Source of the DNA: Daedaleopsis sinensis
Lineage: Eukaryota; Basidiomycota; Agaricomycetes; Polyporales; Polyporaceae
Assembly (NCBI GenBank): GCA_033807695.1
Contig: CM066303.1
Span: forward strand, 3,968,001 to 4,032,000
Direction: 5' to 3'
DNA: 64,000 nucleotides
The notes under the pieces are model-generated. The model was not told the origin of the DNA, did not search any database, and saw only the letters and a list, made by a program, of their open reading frames with translations. This document shows positions 10,512 to 20,530 of the stretch, piece after piece (the stretch's first letter is position 1; every line of letters begins with the position of its first letter). Made by a program: the position numbers and the translations under genes.

Positions 10512-12007
10512 CTATACTGTGTTGTCCGAAAAGTCCCCGAGCTGTCTGAGCTCAGCTATGGTGTTCGCTATTGGATTTCTATGTGATAAGCCCGAGTATA
10601 GCCCAATACGGAAGGGTACCGGTGTTCCGGTCCCGCCATTATACGTTGTCTATTACCCGAGGACTTGTCCTCTACCCGAGGGGGCTGCCGAGAAGCCGGT
10701 CGATGGACGTACGAGATAGTCGGGGGACCGTGATACATCACGAGGATACCCTGTTCATGATGTATTCCGGTCAAGGCAGTATACCTGTTTATGATGTATC
10801 AGGAGTACATGAGTTAGTGTAAGTCCCTCACAAACTTTAGCATCGTTGTGACCCTCGAATTACCACATCGTACTCCAGCCAGCAGAACGCACTCCAGCTT
10901 TGCGGGCACACCCTGATCCGAGGGTAGTCAGGTGTACAATGATGTTTTGAAGATATATCGAGAGTCACGTGGTTCGAATGGTTATATTGCATACCGCTTA
11001 CATGGATAGCTGTACCATCGCGTGTATGTGGACAGCCTGAGAAGTGAGCGTACAGCACAGTTGCAGCCTGAACGAAGTTAAACACGCGTGAGTCGTCATT
11101 CAACGGAAACTTTGACAACGACGTACCGGGCGAGCAGGACTCGGCCCCAGCAAACCGTATTTAACGCTCTTGGCTACCTTTCGGTCTGTTTCAAATCATG
11201 ATCCAAGGGTACCGTCAGCTTCAGTCGTGCGGATGAGAGGACATATACCACCAAACGTGATGGGGGTGTACACGAGTGCATCAAAGCTCTTGTTTTCCGT
11301 GGCTGCTAGACCTTGCGCGAGGTGGAACGAGAGGCAGAGCTAGACCTTCACAGAGAGGTTCGTGAGCACCGGAAGAGGATACGAGTCATGGAGAGAAGCT
11401 CACATTGCCATGTCTGATTAGGGCACGGGGCCAAGATTACGTGAGGTGCATCGGGACGTGCGCATCATCCGCGTCGCAGTGGTGAGCGGGGGAGGACTGC
11501 GTGGTGACTGACCATCACATCCCCGAAAGGATAGCGTGGACGAGCCCAGGAAACGGGAGTGCGCGGGGAGAACTGAATCCGGGCCCAGAGTCGAGGAATG
11601 TGGTCCGTCGGAAGTTCCAGTCAGGAGTAGGATACCGGGAGGTAGCTGCAGAGAATAGTGCAGCGGTTATTAGTCTGATATCGTTGACTGCCATTGTTTA
11701 TGCAGGATCAACGTTCGACCGACCTTGAAGAAACTTGGCTCGAATTCAACTGGAGGGCTCTTGACGGAGAGACATGCGAGGGCGTCGATGCGTGGTCCCA
11801 TCCAAGTCAGCGGGTAGGACTATCCTCGGAGGTCAGAGACAGAGGCGGTTTTCGGTGGTCAGGACAGAGAGCGGGCCTCGGGCGGTCCCCTATGGTCGGA
11901 ATAGAGTGGGTGGGGCTAGGGTTGGCGGTCGCAACAGGCACTCGAGCGGTGCGACGACTTGGCTGAGACCCCCGAGCATTACAGCGTGGTTGAGAATTTT
12001 GCGAGTC
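10512..12007. other. Non-coding stretch right of the transposase
   Basis: No convincing gene was found. It holds a relic of the secreted-protein family (10837-11118), short palindromic bits near 10655-10690 and, near 11268-11340, a first diverged copy of the sequence that starts each array unit (GTACACGAGTGCAT followed by CCTTGCGCGAGG). The right terminal repeat of the KDZ element should lie here but could not be recognised without its left partner. Confidence 0.5.
10837..11118 (-). pseudogene. Relic related to the region beside the secreted-protein pseudogene at 58.6 kb
   Basis: A 93-codon minus-strand frame ends LEYDVVIRG. The minus strand at 58.54-58.77 kb has a similar end (LEYDVVSRD) and a similar upstream stretch (QYNHSNHVTLDI versus RYNITGATLTLDM). 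The DNA also shares ATATCGAGAGTCA and ACCACATC.TACTC blocks. It is probably a decayed fragment of the same locus type; coding function is unlikely. Confidence 0.35.
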
Positions 12008-12253
12008 TACACTCAGTGTCTTCCAATTCTGACAGATGGCACGTCGAAGCGACAAACACAGTACATAATAAATGTAAGAATCATATGGCCCCTCGGGATG
12101 CTGAGTGTGGATGCCTTGAGCCACTCCCACAAGGTCCATGCACAAGTCGGATGTACCTGTATTGCGTTCTGGGTCAAATTCTAGAGACTCGTTGAGTCGA
12201 TCTGCCCATTTGTGTGTCTCCGTGTCCTTCATGTAGTCCCTTACGGTTCCGCC
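12008..12253 (-). pseudogene. DUF6535 gene fragment
   Basis: About 80 codons match the central part of the DUF6535 proteins of this array: TVRDYMKDTETHKWADRL, RNTGTSDLCMDLV and LCLSLRRAICQNWKTLSV correspond to ATVKDS, NTGPSDICMDLV and LCLSLRHVFRKNSETLSV in the copy at 18-20 kb. The rest of the gene is missing on both sides. The upstream side is joined directly to transporter sequence. Confidence 0.7.
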
Positions 12254-12274
12254 CCGCCTCCTCCTTCATCTTGT

Positions 12275-12466
12275 AGAAGTTCGCTTCCCGCGACGTGCAG
12301 GCCGGCGTCGTGCAGGCCGAAGAACACGGAGACGTATACGCTGCGAGTGGAGTGCTTCGTCTCAAGTGCTCCGTTCGCAATGACGTCTTCGTACTCGCGT
12401 TGCGCGTGCGGAGCTTCGACGGTGTCGTCCTCGGCGCGCAGGCGGCCGAAGAGACCCTACGTCACT
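12275..12466 (-). pseudogene. MFS sugar-transporter fragment A
   Basis: The minus strand reads GRLRAEDDTVEAPHAQREYED and SVYVSVFFGLHDAGLHVAG. This corresponds to the loop before the seventh membrane helix of fungal sugar porters and to the better-preserved relic at 33 kb. Only this segment remains, fused to a DUF6535 fragment at about 12.25 kb. Confidence 0.6.
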
Positions 12467-12953
12467 AAACACGACGCACCGATGCACCACTGCGCGAACA
12501 GCAGCCGATCTGGTGGCTTCAGGGCAGAAGGGTGGGGAGGGGTGCACACCGAGGAGGTTCGGGCTGGTGTCCTGTAGCGAGCGGCGAGGTGAACCCCCGT
12601 GAAGATCGTTAGAGTCTCGATGGAGCCGTCGACGCAGCCGAGAAGCGTCTAGAGCTCCGAGCAGCGGAAGGAGGGAGGAGACGGTAATCTGCGGCTGGTT
12701 CGTCAAGCTGTGTTGTCGAGCGCGGCGAAGAGCGCGCATTGCCGTAGCAGTCGAGAGTGGCGAGTACCAGGAAATGTCGGAGTGCTCGCGAGAAGGCTTG
12801 AAAGCCGATGATTTGACTCGTTAGGATATTGACGTGGGCTAGAGACGTTATGTGTGGAGGTAATACGGAGTCCATGCTGCTGAGCACGGGATGCAGCTGG
12901 GCACGGACGAACGATCCCCCGTACTTTATGGGAGTGAATGTGCAGTAAGCGGG
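12467..12953. repeat. Decayed transporter-side spacer, copy 1
   Basis: This matches, with many differences, the sequences at 34.26-34.56 and 43.35-43.65 kb (shared blocks GGTTTCAGGGCAGAAG, AGCCGTCGAC and CTGGTTCGTCA). No intact frame remains. Confidence 0.5.
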
Positions 12954-14630
12954 GTGTACACGATCGAGTAAAGGTTCCTGTATGCGGGGGCTACCAGGTC
13001 TTGCGCGAGTGGCAAAGAAGGCGCGACCTGGAAAATCACGGTGTCAGACGATACGAGTTGTAAAAGGATCGCTGAGAACCAGAGTCAAGCGTAGAGTACG
13101 GGATAGTCGTCCAGATGAGACTCTACATATGCTAGGCGGAATTCGCATGCATACAGATAGCACAAATCGAGCATTCGTGCTCGAAGCGGATAGACGGGCG
13201 AGACGAGGGACAGGAGTACACACTGGCAGTGTGTGGGGTGGATCTAGACGCTGTGGATATATCACTTACCTGGCGAACGGGCACATAACCGTGAGCTGGA
13301 CTCCAGTAGTCTCGAAGATGCCTCAGGGAGGCCGGGGAGCAAAGCGCATAGGGATAGTCACAAAAGAGATGCATCGAGGGAGTCGAGTGAGCGCAAGGCA
13401 GTGGCGAGGGGACAGACAGAGGATAGAGCAATAAGAACTGAGCGAGGACAGGCGTTGTTGATCAGCAGAGCAGTAGACAGCAGCAGCCTGAGGAGGACTA
13501 AGGATAGAGACGAGAGCCTGCAGGCGCCCTGGTCCTGTTTCGGCGCTTCCGGCAGAGTCGATGACGCGCACCGGGCGCTCTCGCTCGTGCTCCTCGTTCT
13601 CTCCTGCCGTCGTGTCCGCCGCTGCATGGATCCTCTCCTGCTCTTTCGGCCTCCGAGTCCGTGCGCTACCTGTGCCAGTCGGCTCCCGTGCCCCTGTGCA
13701 ATGCCCCTTGCGCGTCCTCTCGCACCTGCGCCGGTGCGGCCCCCGCCCTCGCAGAAGGAACGCAAATGCACAGTCCGGAACGGCAGCGAAAGGGCGATTC
13801 GAGGGATGTATAGTGTATACTACCAAGGGTCTGGTACACAGGTGAGTCCCTACTTCTGCACTCGCCGCTCACTCGGTCCGATAGACTGTGGTCCATCCCC
13901 CTCAAGATGCGCTCCACTGCCGATCACCCACCGTACGTTTCCTTAGGGTCGAGAAAGCGCGTCCTGGACGCGTAGTACGTGTCCCAGACACAGACAAGTC
14001 CCAAAACCACGCCGCCGTGTTATGAGACAGCGCACGCGCTGTCTTGCACACCGGCAGGAACACCTGCCGAATGCGCTCCACGCGTATGACCTCGTCCGCC
14101 GGCTCCCGGGCGGTCGACAAACCCCCTCGCTGTGCGCATGTCTGAAGTGCGCCATGCGCTTGGACGCGTCCGCGACGTCCCCAAGCCCGTGTACCGCACG
14201 CGTCGGAACCATCAGCGCGTCCTCTCCGCGGGTCATCCTGTCCCCTCCTCAGATGCTGTCTCTTGCTCCCAGAACGCGTACTACACGTGTATCGTTCCCA
14301 TCGCCGTCTTCGCGGCCCTTTGGAACTCAACTCCGTATCCATCTGGACAGCAGTCAAAGGCGACAAAGCCGGCAGGTACGTGTACAAGCATAGATCCGCC
14401 GTATCTTGTCTCGAACGCGTCTGTGCGCGCAGACCTGCCTTGCACGCCGCCAGGAACCCTCGTCGAATCTCCGTGCGCCCCCGCGCACTCTCTAACCGCC
14501 CACTGCATGCGCATCATACACCATCTTCGCAATCCCTAGGGAACACAGTGCGATATCTATCTGGATACTGGACACTGGCTGAGCACGAAGAAGCCGACAG
14601 GTACGAGTACGAGCACAGATCTCCCGACAG

Positions 14631-14677
14631 GCACATCCTGCACATCTCGTCTTCGGGTCGATATGTGCAGGATGTGC
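14631..14677. repeat. Inverted repeat H1, 15-bp perfect arms
   Basis: Arms GCACATCCTGCACAT (14631-14645) and ATGTGCAGGATGTGC (14663-14677) have a 17-nt loop. It follows a GTACGAG sequence at 14601. Confidence 0.95.
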
Positions 14678-14943
14678 CGTATGCATCGACCGCACACGCG
14701 TGCGATGCGCTCATTTTGAACTTCCTGTAGACAGTCAACTTGACTCAGTGCAAGGCCGACCCGGAAGCGGACGCCGGATGCGTTGCCCCCTGGTTACGCG
14801 TCTATCCAGCTAACCAGGACGTCGTCGACGCGGCACGACCACGCCCGAGGCGTATACTTCACGGTCCGCGATGCGACGCCCCGCGCTCATCCCTCAACAC
14901 CAGTGACGAATCCCGATAGGTACGAGCAGAGACCGCGCCGGAG

Positions 14944-14986
14944 GCACATCCTGCATATATCGAGGTTAGAGAAGTGCAGGATGCGC
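14944..14986. repeat. Inverted repeat H2
   Basis: Arms GCACATCCTGCA and TGCAGGATGCGC match at 11 of 12 positions (one G-T type pair). GTACGAG lies at 14920. Confidence 0.9.
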
Positions 14987-15830
14987 CGCCAGGCTGCACG
15001 CAGGACGTACGATGCTTATGTTGAGCTTTACAGACTTGGCACAGGACCCGGGGGCGGACGCTGGATGCGTCGGCGCGGCAACATTCGGAATCGGAATCGG
15101 ATACCATACGCACGAGGCCGCCGCCACGAGGGCAACGTCCCGGAGCACACTCTACACGACTCGCGAAATGAACAAACGCGTGCGCTTCAAGTCCCTGCTC
15201 GTACGCTGCATTGGAGGCGGATATTGTACATGTCGTCTACGAAAGGTACGATACAACACCCTGCCTTCCCGTACGCAAGGACCATATTGGAGCAACATGC
15301 AGCTCGTGCGCTGTCCATCGACACACACGGTACGTCCGCAATGCGCATCCCCCGCGACGCAGTCCGCAGGTGCTTAACGCCCAGTGCAGAGGAACGGACG
15401 CCACGCGCGTTGTGTGTCGGGATGGGCTGCCTGGACGCTGGCATGGCATGCACGCTCGAGACGGGGCCGAGAGACGAGCCACACACCGGTACCCTACGCC
15501 GACGCGGCCGCTCCGTCGAGCACCGCAGGACGGCCGCGACTACGCGACACTGGTATTCGGGAACTTGCGCTCGCGCCCCTCATCTCGAGAGGTCCAAGTG
15601 AAGCGACACGTAGGCCCAGCGCTCTCAAATGGCGAGCGGCACATCCGCGTCGGCCATCCTTGGGTGCGCTCGCCCGCGATCGCGTAGGATTGCGGTGTGT
15701 AGACTGTAGACTATCCTGTGTTCTATCATAATACATACATGTGCTCCAATCCCGACGCTTGCGAGGCCCCGCCGCCGCCCCAACTCGACGCTGCTCGGAC
15801 TTCTGTGTCAAAGCCATGCGCCATCCCCCT

Positions 15831-18115
15831 CGCCGCTCTTGCTCGTCACTGGACTCGGACACCGATATCGGGTTGGCCGACAGCTCACTGCCCCAGGTTT
15901 CGGCCTCGCCTGCCACACATCTCGGCCACGGCCTCCATTTCAGCCATCACCGTCGGAGGATTCTTGAGCCTCCCTCTTCCGCCCCTTCTCGTCGACCGTG
16001 TCCGTCACCGGGCGTGCTCGATGTCTGCTAGCGTCCGGCCGCCGGTCGCGTCTCTGCGGGATGCCCTCGCAGATCGGGCAGCTTGGGGCTCAGGGCTGCG
16101 AGGAGCGGTTTCTCTGCTGCTCGTCCGACACAGATGCGAGGTGCGTCCCCTCGAGCTCCCGGACCGCGAGCAGGTGGCTGACCCGGTTGTGCGCGAGACA
16201 GGTGAGATTGTTCAGGCGCGTGAACCTGCAAGGCGGAAGTCGACGACGATCGCGCAGACCCCCGCGTACATCTCCTGGACATCGTCAGAGAGCGTGAACT
16301 GTCGAGCACGGGCAAGCTGTGACGGGCTCGGAAACGCGGCGGAGCAACAGAAGCCGCCACGAACGAGGCGCGACAGCGAACCTGTCAGCGGCGAGCCCCG
16401 AGAACCTGCCCTGTCGGAGAGCTATGGTGTGTGCGGTGAGCCTTTGACAAATGTGCAGATTGGAACGCAAACTCACCAATGGAGTTGTAGCAGACGAAAC
16501 ACTGAACCGGTTGCAGTGTCTATCGCGGGCAGTGCATGTATCAAGTCGGTCGCTTTGCTACGGTGCAAAGTGCGAGGTGGATGAGCAGCTAGACAACGCG
16601 AGGTGTGAGTGGACGATCTTGAGTATAGAAGGCTGTCACTGACTTACATACAGACCAGGCCGGGTGCGGAGATGCCAGAGCGTTGAAGAGCCTTAGTGAG
16701 TAGACTGAATGTCGAGAGCGAGAAGTTGAGCGGGAAAGTGTCGAGAGGGAGATCGAAGTTTGTATGGTACAAGAGACATGTAGGGCCCAAGAGACATGTA
16801 CGAAGTCCGTAGCCGGACGGAAGAGAGGGTGCTGAGAGTATGAGCGAGGGGAATAGGTTCGAGACACGAGGAAGCCGTTTATCTGTCGAATATAGGTGAA
16901 ATGAAAGAAGGCGGCGGGTTGTTGGAAGAGTCGCGAGCCAGGTACGAGCGCGAGAATATTGAGGGAAAAGATCGGATTTGGCAGTGGATATTCGGAAGTC
17001 AGAGGAGCGCGAAGCGACAAGTCGTCAGCCTGTTGAAGACCGGACGTGTATACGGTACTCGGAGTTGGTATGGGAGCTTGGAGCCGCAGCGAGTGGGTGA
17101 CGAGAAGGGTGTGAGAGCGTTGAGATTCAGGTAGCTGCGTCGAGGTAGAGTCGGAGGCGAGATGGACGGTAGAGCACGCTGAGCAGCCGGTTGGAGATGG
17201 CCCAAGAATGAGGAGTGATTCTTAGCATGCGCAGCAACTAACTCCTTCCGTCGTCGCAGTACTGGACGTCGACGTGCCTGTTCACGACGGTCGGTCTGAC
17301 ATGCGGATACGTTCGAGCAACCTTGAGCCGACGAGCGATAGGTAACGGGGATGGTGTATGATGGAGGAGGCGGAGCATGAAGCGACGTATGTGTTGTGGC
17401 AGGGCGGCAGGTGATGGGTTGTCCAGGGGAGCTCAGGATAGCAGAGTCAACGTTTGGGACCCTGTTCCGAAGGTACCAGAGGGCGACAGAGATGACCGTG
17501 CGCCGTGCGGTATCCATTGGCAGGTGGATGTACCGCGGCGCGTATATCTGCGTCCGGAGGTCACGGAGTCGACTGTCGGCGGGTGGGTTGGATGGTGGAG
17601 GAGGATATGATTGTGCGGGGACGCCGATGATCGTCGGCACGCTCGCGGGCAGAGACGAACACCCATAGCCGCGTTTGTGGCACGCAGATAATCCGCGAGA
17701 TGAGTGTGCATTCTGAATGATGCGAAGAGATGAGCGAAGGGATAGATGCACGCGGGGAATATTGAAGCGAATTCTTGCGGTCGAATGAGTGATAGAGCCA
17801 AGCCAGTACCTGAATCAGGACGCGGATGCTGCGGCTCATGACACAGGCTGAGGAGGAAGAGCGTCGGAGAGCCTAAGACGACCGCTAGAGGATACGCGGG
17901 TATGCCGCTGTTGCCATGATGCGCCAATGTCCGAGTTGAGGTGAATTGGAGAGGACCCGGCTCCGTCGGCATCCGGGTCAGTGACTGGGCGGACATTCTG
18001 TGGCGGAGGCGGCTGTATATCAATCATGTCAGCTCCGCAAGTCGAGATTACTAGGATAATGCTCTTACCGGATTCAAATTCTGGGTCACTCGCGATATCC
18101 ACTCCTTGACCCGTA
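15831..18115. repeat. Near-identical tract, copy 1 (partner 37632-39916)
   Basis: At a constant offset of 21801 bases this stretch equals 37632-39916, with a single difference seen (17834, G versus T). Differences become frequent immediately outside: a one-base indel at the left edge and several substitutions from 18116 on. All six-frame translations I compared are the same across it. Confidence 0.9.
16080..16320 (-). pseudogene. Eroded conserved coding remnant, unit 1
   Basis: The minus strand reads VQEMYAGVCAIVVDF, then a shift, NNLTCLAHNRVSHLLAV and HLASVSDEQQ. The same peptide block recurs in units 2-4. Stops and frameshifts break it. The family is not recognised. Confidence 0.45.
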
Positions 18116-20342
18116 TCTGACAGCGTTCGATCTCCGTTCTCCACTCGCTCTCGTCAACATCCTCGTAACGGACCACTCTCTTGATGTTCAATGCTTCTCT
18201 GAGCTCATCAAAGAGCAAACTGTCCGCGTTCCGACCAGTCTCCAGCCTGTCTCGAAGATCATGGATGATGTCAGACCAAATCCATGCGACGTCTATAGCG
18301 GGCAAAGCGAGACGGAGAATCCCTTCAAGTCCATAGCGCGGATGGGCCCAGACCTGCAGAAAATCTCCTTCGCTTGCTGCAGGATGTAGGGCATAGAACA
18401 ACGGTGGCAAGGTGGCCACCCATCCACAGTGATAGACAACGGGGTGATCGTTTCGTTCAAGACCCGCATGAATTTGACCTCGTAGCTGTGTTGAAAAAGC
18501 TGCGGCTAAGGCACACATGTCAGCTTATTCCGCAATGTGGTGTTCAAGACTCTAGCTGCTGCTCACCCCGCTTTCCGGCTTGCACACTCAATGTCTCCGA
18601 ATTTTTACGGAAGACATGTCGAAGCGACAAACACAGATAACAAACAATGTGAAACTTATTGCGCCTCTCGGAATGCTGGGTGTTAATGTCTTGAGCCACA
18701 CTCACAAGGTCCATGCAGATGTCGGATGGACCTGTATTGCGTTCTGTGTACCATCGTAGAGACCTTTCGAGCTGATGTGCCCAGTCGGCTATGTCTGTGT
18801 CATGAATATTGGAGTCCTTGACGGTAGCGGCCATTGCCAAGAGTCCACTAGATATTACATGGCAGGGTACTTGGTCGTAGACATTGTCCCATTGCTGGTG
18901 TCGTGTCAGTTCAGCCTTGATCTGCGAGAAATAACGAGAGGCATGTTTGAGATCCAGCATCGTGACAATGGGCATGGAGGCGGTGATATTGCGAGGGTCC
19001 AGGGTGGTGATGAACGCCGTTGTAGCCATATCAGCGTCGAGTTTCTTTTGGTCGTCTGAAACGGCCTTGAGCTCCTTTCCGCGTATGGTCAATGCTGCGC
19101 TGGAGGCGTCCATATATCTGTACACCTTCCAGGCTGCTTTCTCTGCCCAGTGGCCTATCGGTATCGCATAATACGCCTTCTTGGACAGCCGGACTAACGG
19201 ACGAGCGATAGAAGAGACCACGAACGTCAACCCAATAGCGGGTGGCGTGATGTAACAGCAGTCACGACTGAAGGTCGGTAGGACAGTGGTGACGAGCGTG
19301 AAACCGAATAGAGCTCCAATCAGGATGGTTGCCACGACGGCGACAGTATGATTAAGACGACATAGTAGCACGAGCATGCCGGCAAAAAACAGGGCTAAGG
19401 CGATTTGCAGGAGAACAGGAAGAACACCGATGATCTCAGCGACTCTCCATCTCCTGAGGCTGTTCAGTCGGTGCTGTCGGACCCGTGCGATATGAGGGGA
19501 GGATCCTGAGATGCCGGTGCTGTACTCAGCCAGCCATTGCTTGACCATGATGGCGACTGATGCGGCCGACAGACTGAAGATGAGACTCGAAAACCAAAGC
19601 ACATTCAGGACCACGGCCCAGCGTTCAGGAGGGGGTGCGGGAGCAGCTGTAAAGGTGCTCGCAGGCTGTGTCGAGTTCACGAGGGGAGGATTGATTGCGA
19701 AGCTGTTGAGCTGCAGCGAGATCTGCTGGAGGGTAGCGAGGACGGGATCTGGAGGCGGCGGAGTGAGGAGTAGGTAAGATTGGACGTTGAACGCTGTGAG
19801 AACAGCGGAGAACAGGCCGGCCTGTGTATGTGAAGCTCGCATATTGGTTGCAATGTCATGAAGGTACGGGTCACGCACGTATACGAGTAGTGTGTCCATC
19901 TCCTCCTTCCAACGCTTGACCATGTCATCGCTGTACTGCTTCACAATCTCCGCGATTTCCTTTTGTGATTCGGCCTTCTCCTCTTCAGTGTACAAGGTCT
20001 TCTGCCGCTCCCTCCATCGTTTCTGTGCTCGTTGAGTTTCTTACAAGTGACCGATGATGAACAGGCAACTCATACCTCCACGCTCGGTATGTAGCAGTAA
20101 CGTAGGAAGTGCGGCAGTGGCTCTGATACGATAGGCTCTGCATCCTATCCACATCTCACTCAGCCGATATCACCGCAGAGAATAGAGACTATGGGACTGC
20201 GACATACGAGTGTAGCACCGCCGCCTTCACCATGTGCGTTCTCACGAACAGGTCCCGATTCATGGTTCTGCTCCGGAGATGCCAGTGCAGCGGAGACTGC
20301 TGCTGTTTCAGATTGCAGTGGTACACGATCTGCGTCTGACAT
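17836..20342 (-). CDS. DUF6535 membrane protein, copy 1 (738 aa)
   Basis: Six exons (20342-20208, 20144-20076, 20022-19879, 19821-18567, 18505-18069, 18012-17836) join in phase. The N-terminus is polar (MSDADRVPLQSE). Near residue 95 comes the DUF6535 signature DDMVKRWKEEMDTLLVY|AGLFSAVLTAF, interrupted by a 57-nt intron. There are about four hydrophobic helices: one from residue 117, WAVVLNVLWFSSLIFSLSAA near 184-210, and two more near 250-305. A long soluble C-terminal region has a Pro-rich tail. DUF6535 proteins are expanded in agaricomycetes and have no established function. Exon 6, the last intron and the first 47 nt of exon 5 lie in the near-identical tract shared with copy 4. The start was chosen because three copies share this exon and its GTATGT/GTACGT donor. 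Confidence 0.8.
19822..19878 (-). other. 57-nt in-frame intron in DUF6535 copy 1
   Basis: GTGCGT...ACACAG splits the conserved VY|AGLF junction. Its length is a multiple of three and it has no stop, so retention would insert 19 residues. Copy 5 has the same property (51044-51100). Copies 3 and 4 have 55-nt introns here, which would break the frame. Confidence 0.75.
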
Positions 20343-20508
20343 ATGGGAGAGTGAGCAGGGGCCTGCTGGGGATGGTGGAGGAAGGGGGAAGAGTGCATAC
20401 GCCAGGTGCGCGCACCGAGCAGGCTCCTGCGTGCTCTGAATCACCACGAGGACTGAAGAAGACCCTCAGACCTGTCAAACCTTCTCACGAATATCTATTA
20501 TTAGAGTC

Positions 20509-20530
20509 CGACACAGGACGCCCTGTGTCG
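20509..20530. promoter_or_regulatory. Palindrome upstream of DUF6535 copy 1
   Basis: CGACACAGG and CCTGTGTCG flank the loop ACGC, 167 bp before the ATG and within a conserved upstream block (TATCTATTATTAGAGTC). The same element precedes copy 4. Copy 5 has a decayed version. A regulatory role is inference. Confidence 0.6.

Larger units (their letters stand above)
12954..20530. repeat. Array unit 1
   Basis: This is the first full unit of the head-to-tail array. It begins with the anchor GTGTACACGA near GGTCTTGCGCGAG, contains hairpins at 14.63-14.68 and 14.94-14.99 kb and an eroded minus-strand coding remnant near 16.1-16.3 kb, and ends with a DUF6535 gene and its upstream palindrome. From 12.95 to 15.83 kb I see no intact gene: frames there are long because of GC content, but they are not kept between units. 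Confidence 0.75.

Noticed and set aside
10960..10985. GGTTCGAAT resembling a tRNA T-loop
   Set aside because: No acceptor, D or anticodon stem can be folded around it.
14783..15601. 272-codon plus-strand frame in unit 1
   Set aside because: Single-base differences between units change its frame (for example CCCCCTGG versus CCCCCGG), and the amino-acid sequence is not conserved.
16999..17751. 250-codon minus-strand frame, repeated exactly at 38800-39552
   Set aside because: Exact repetition comes from the duplicated tract. In units 2 and 4 the frame is broken, so coding potential is not supported.
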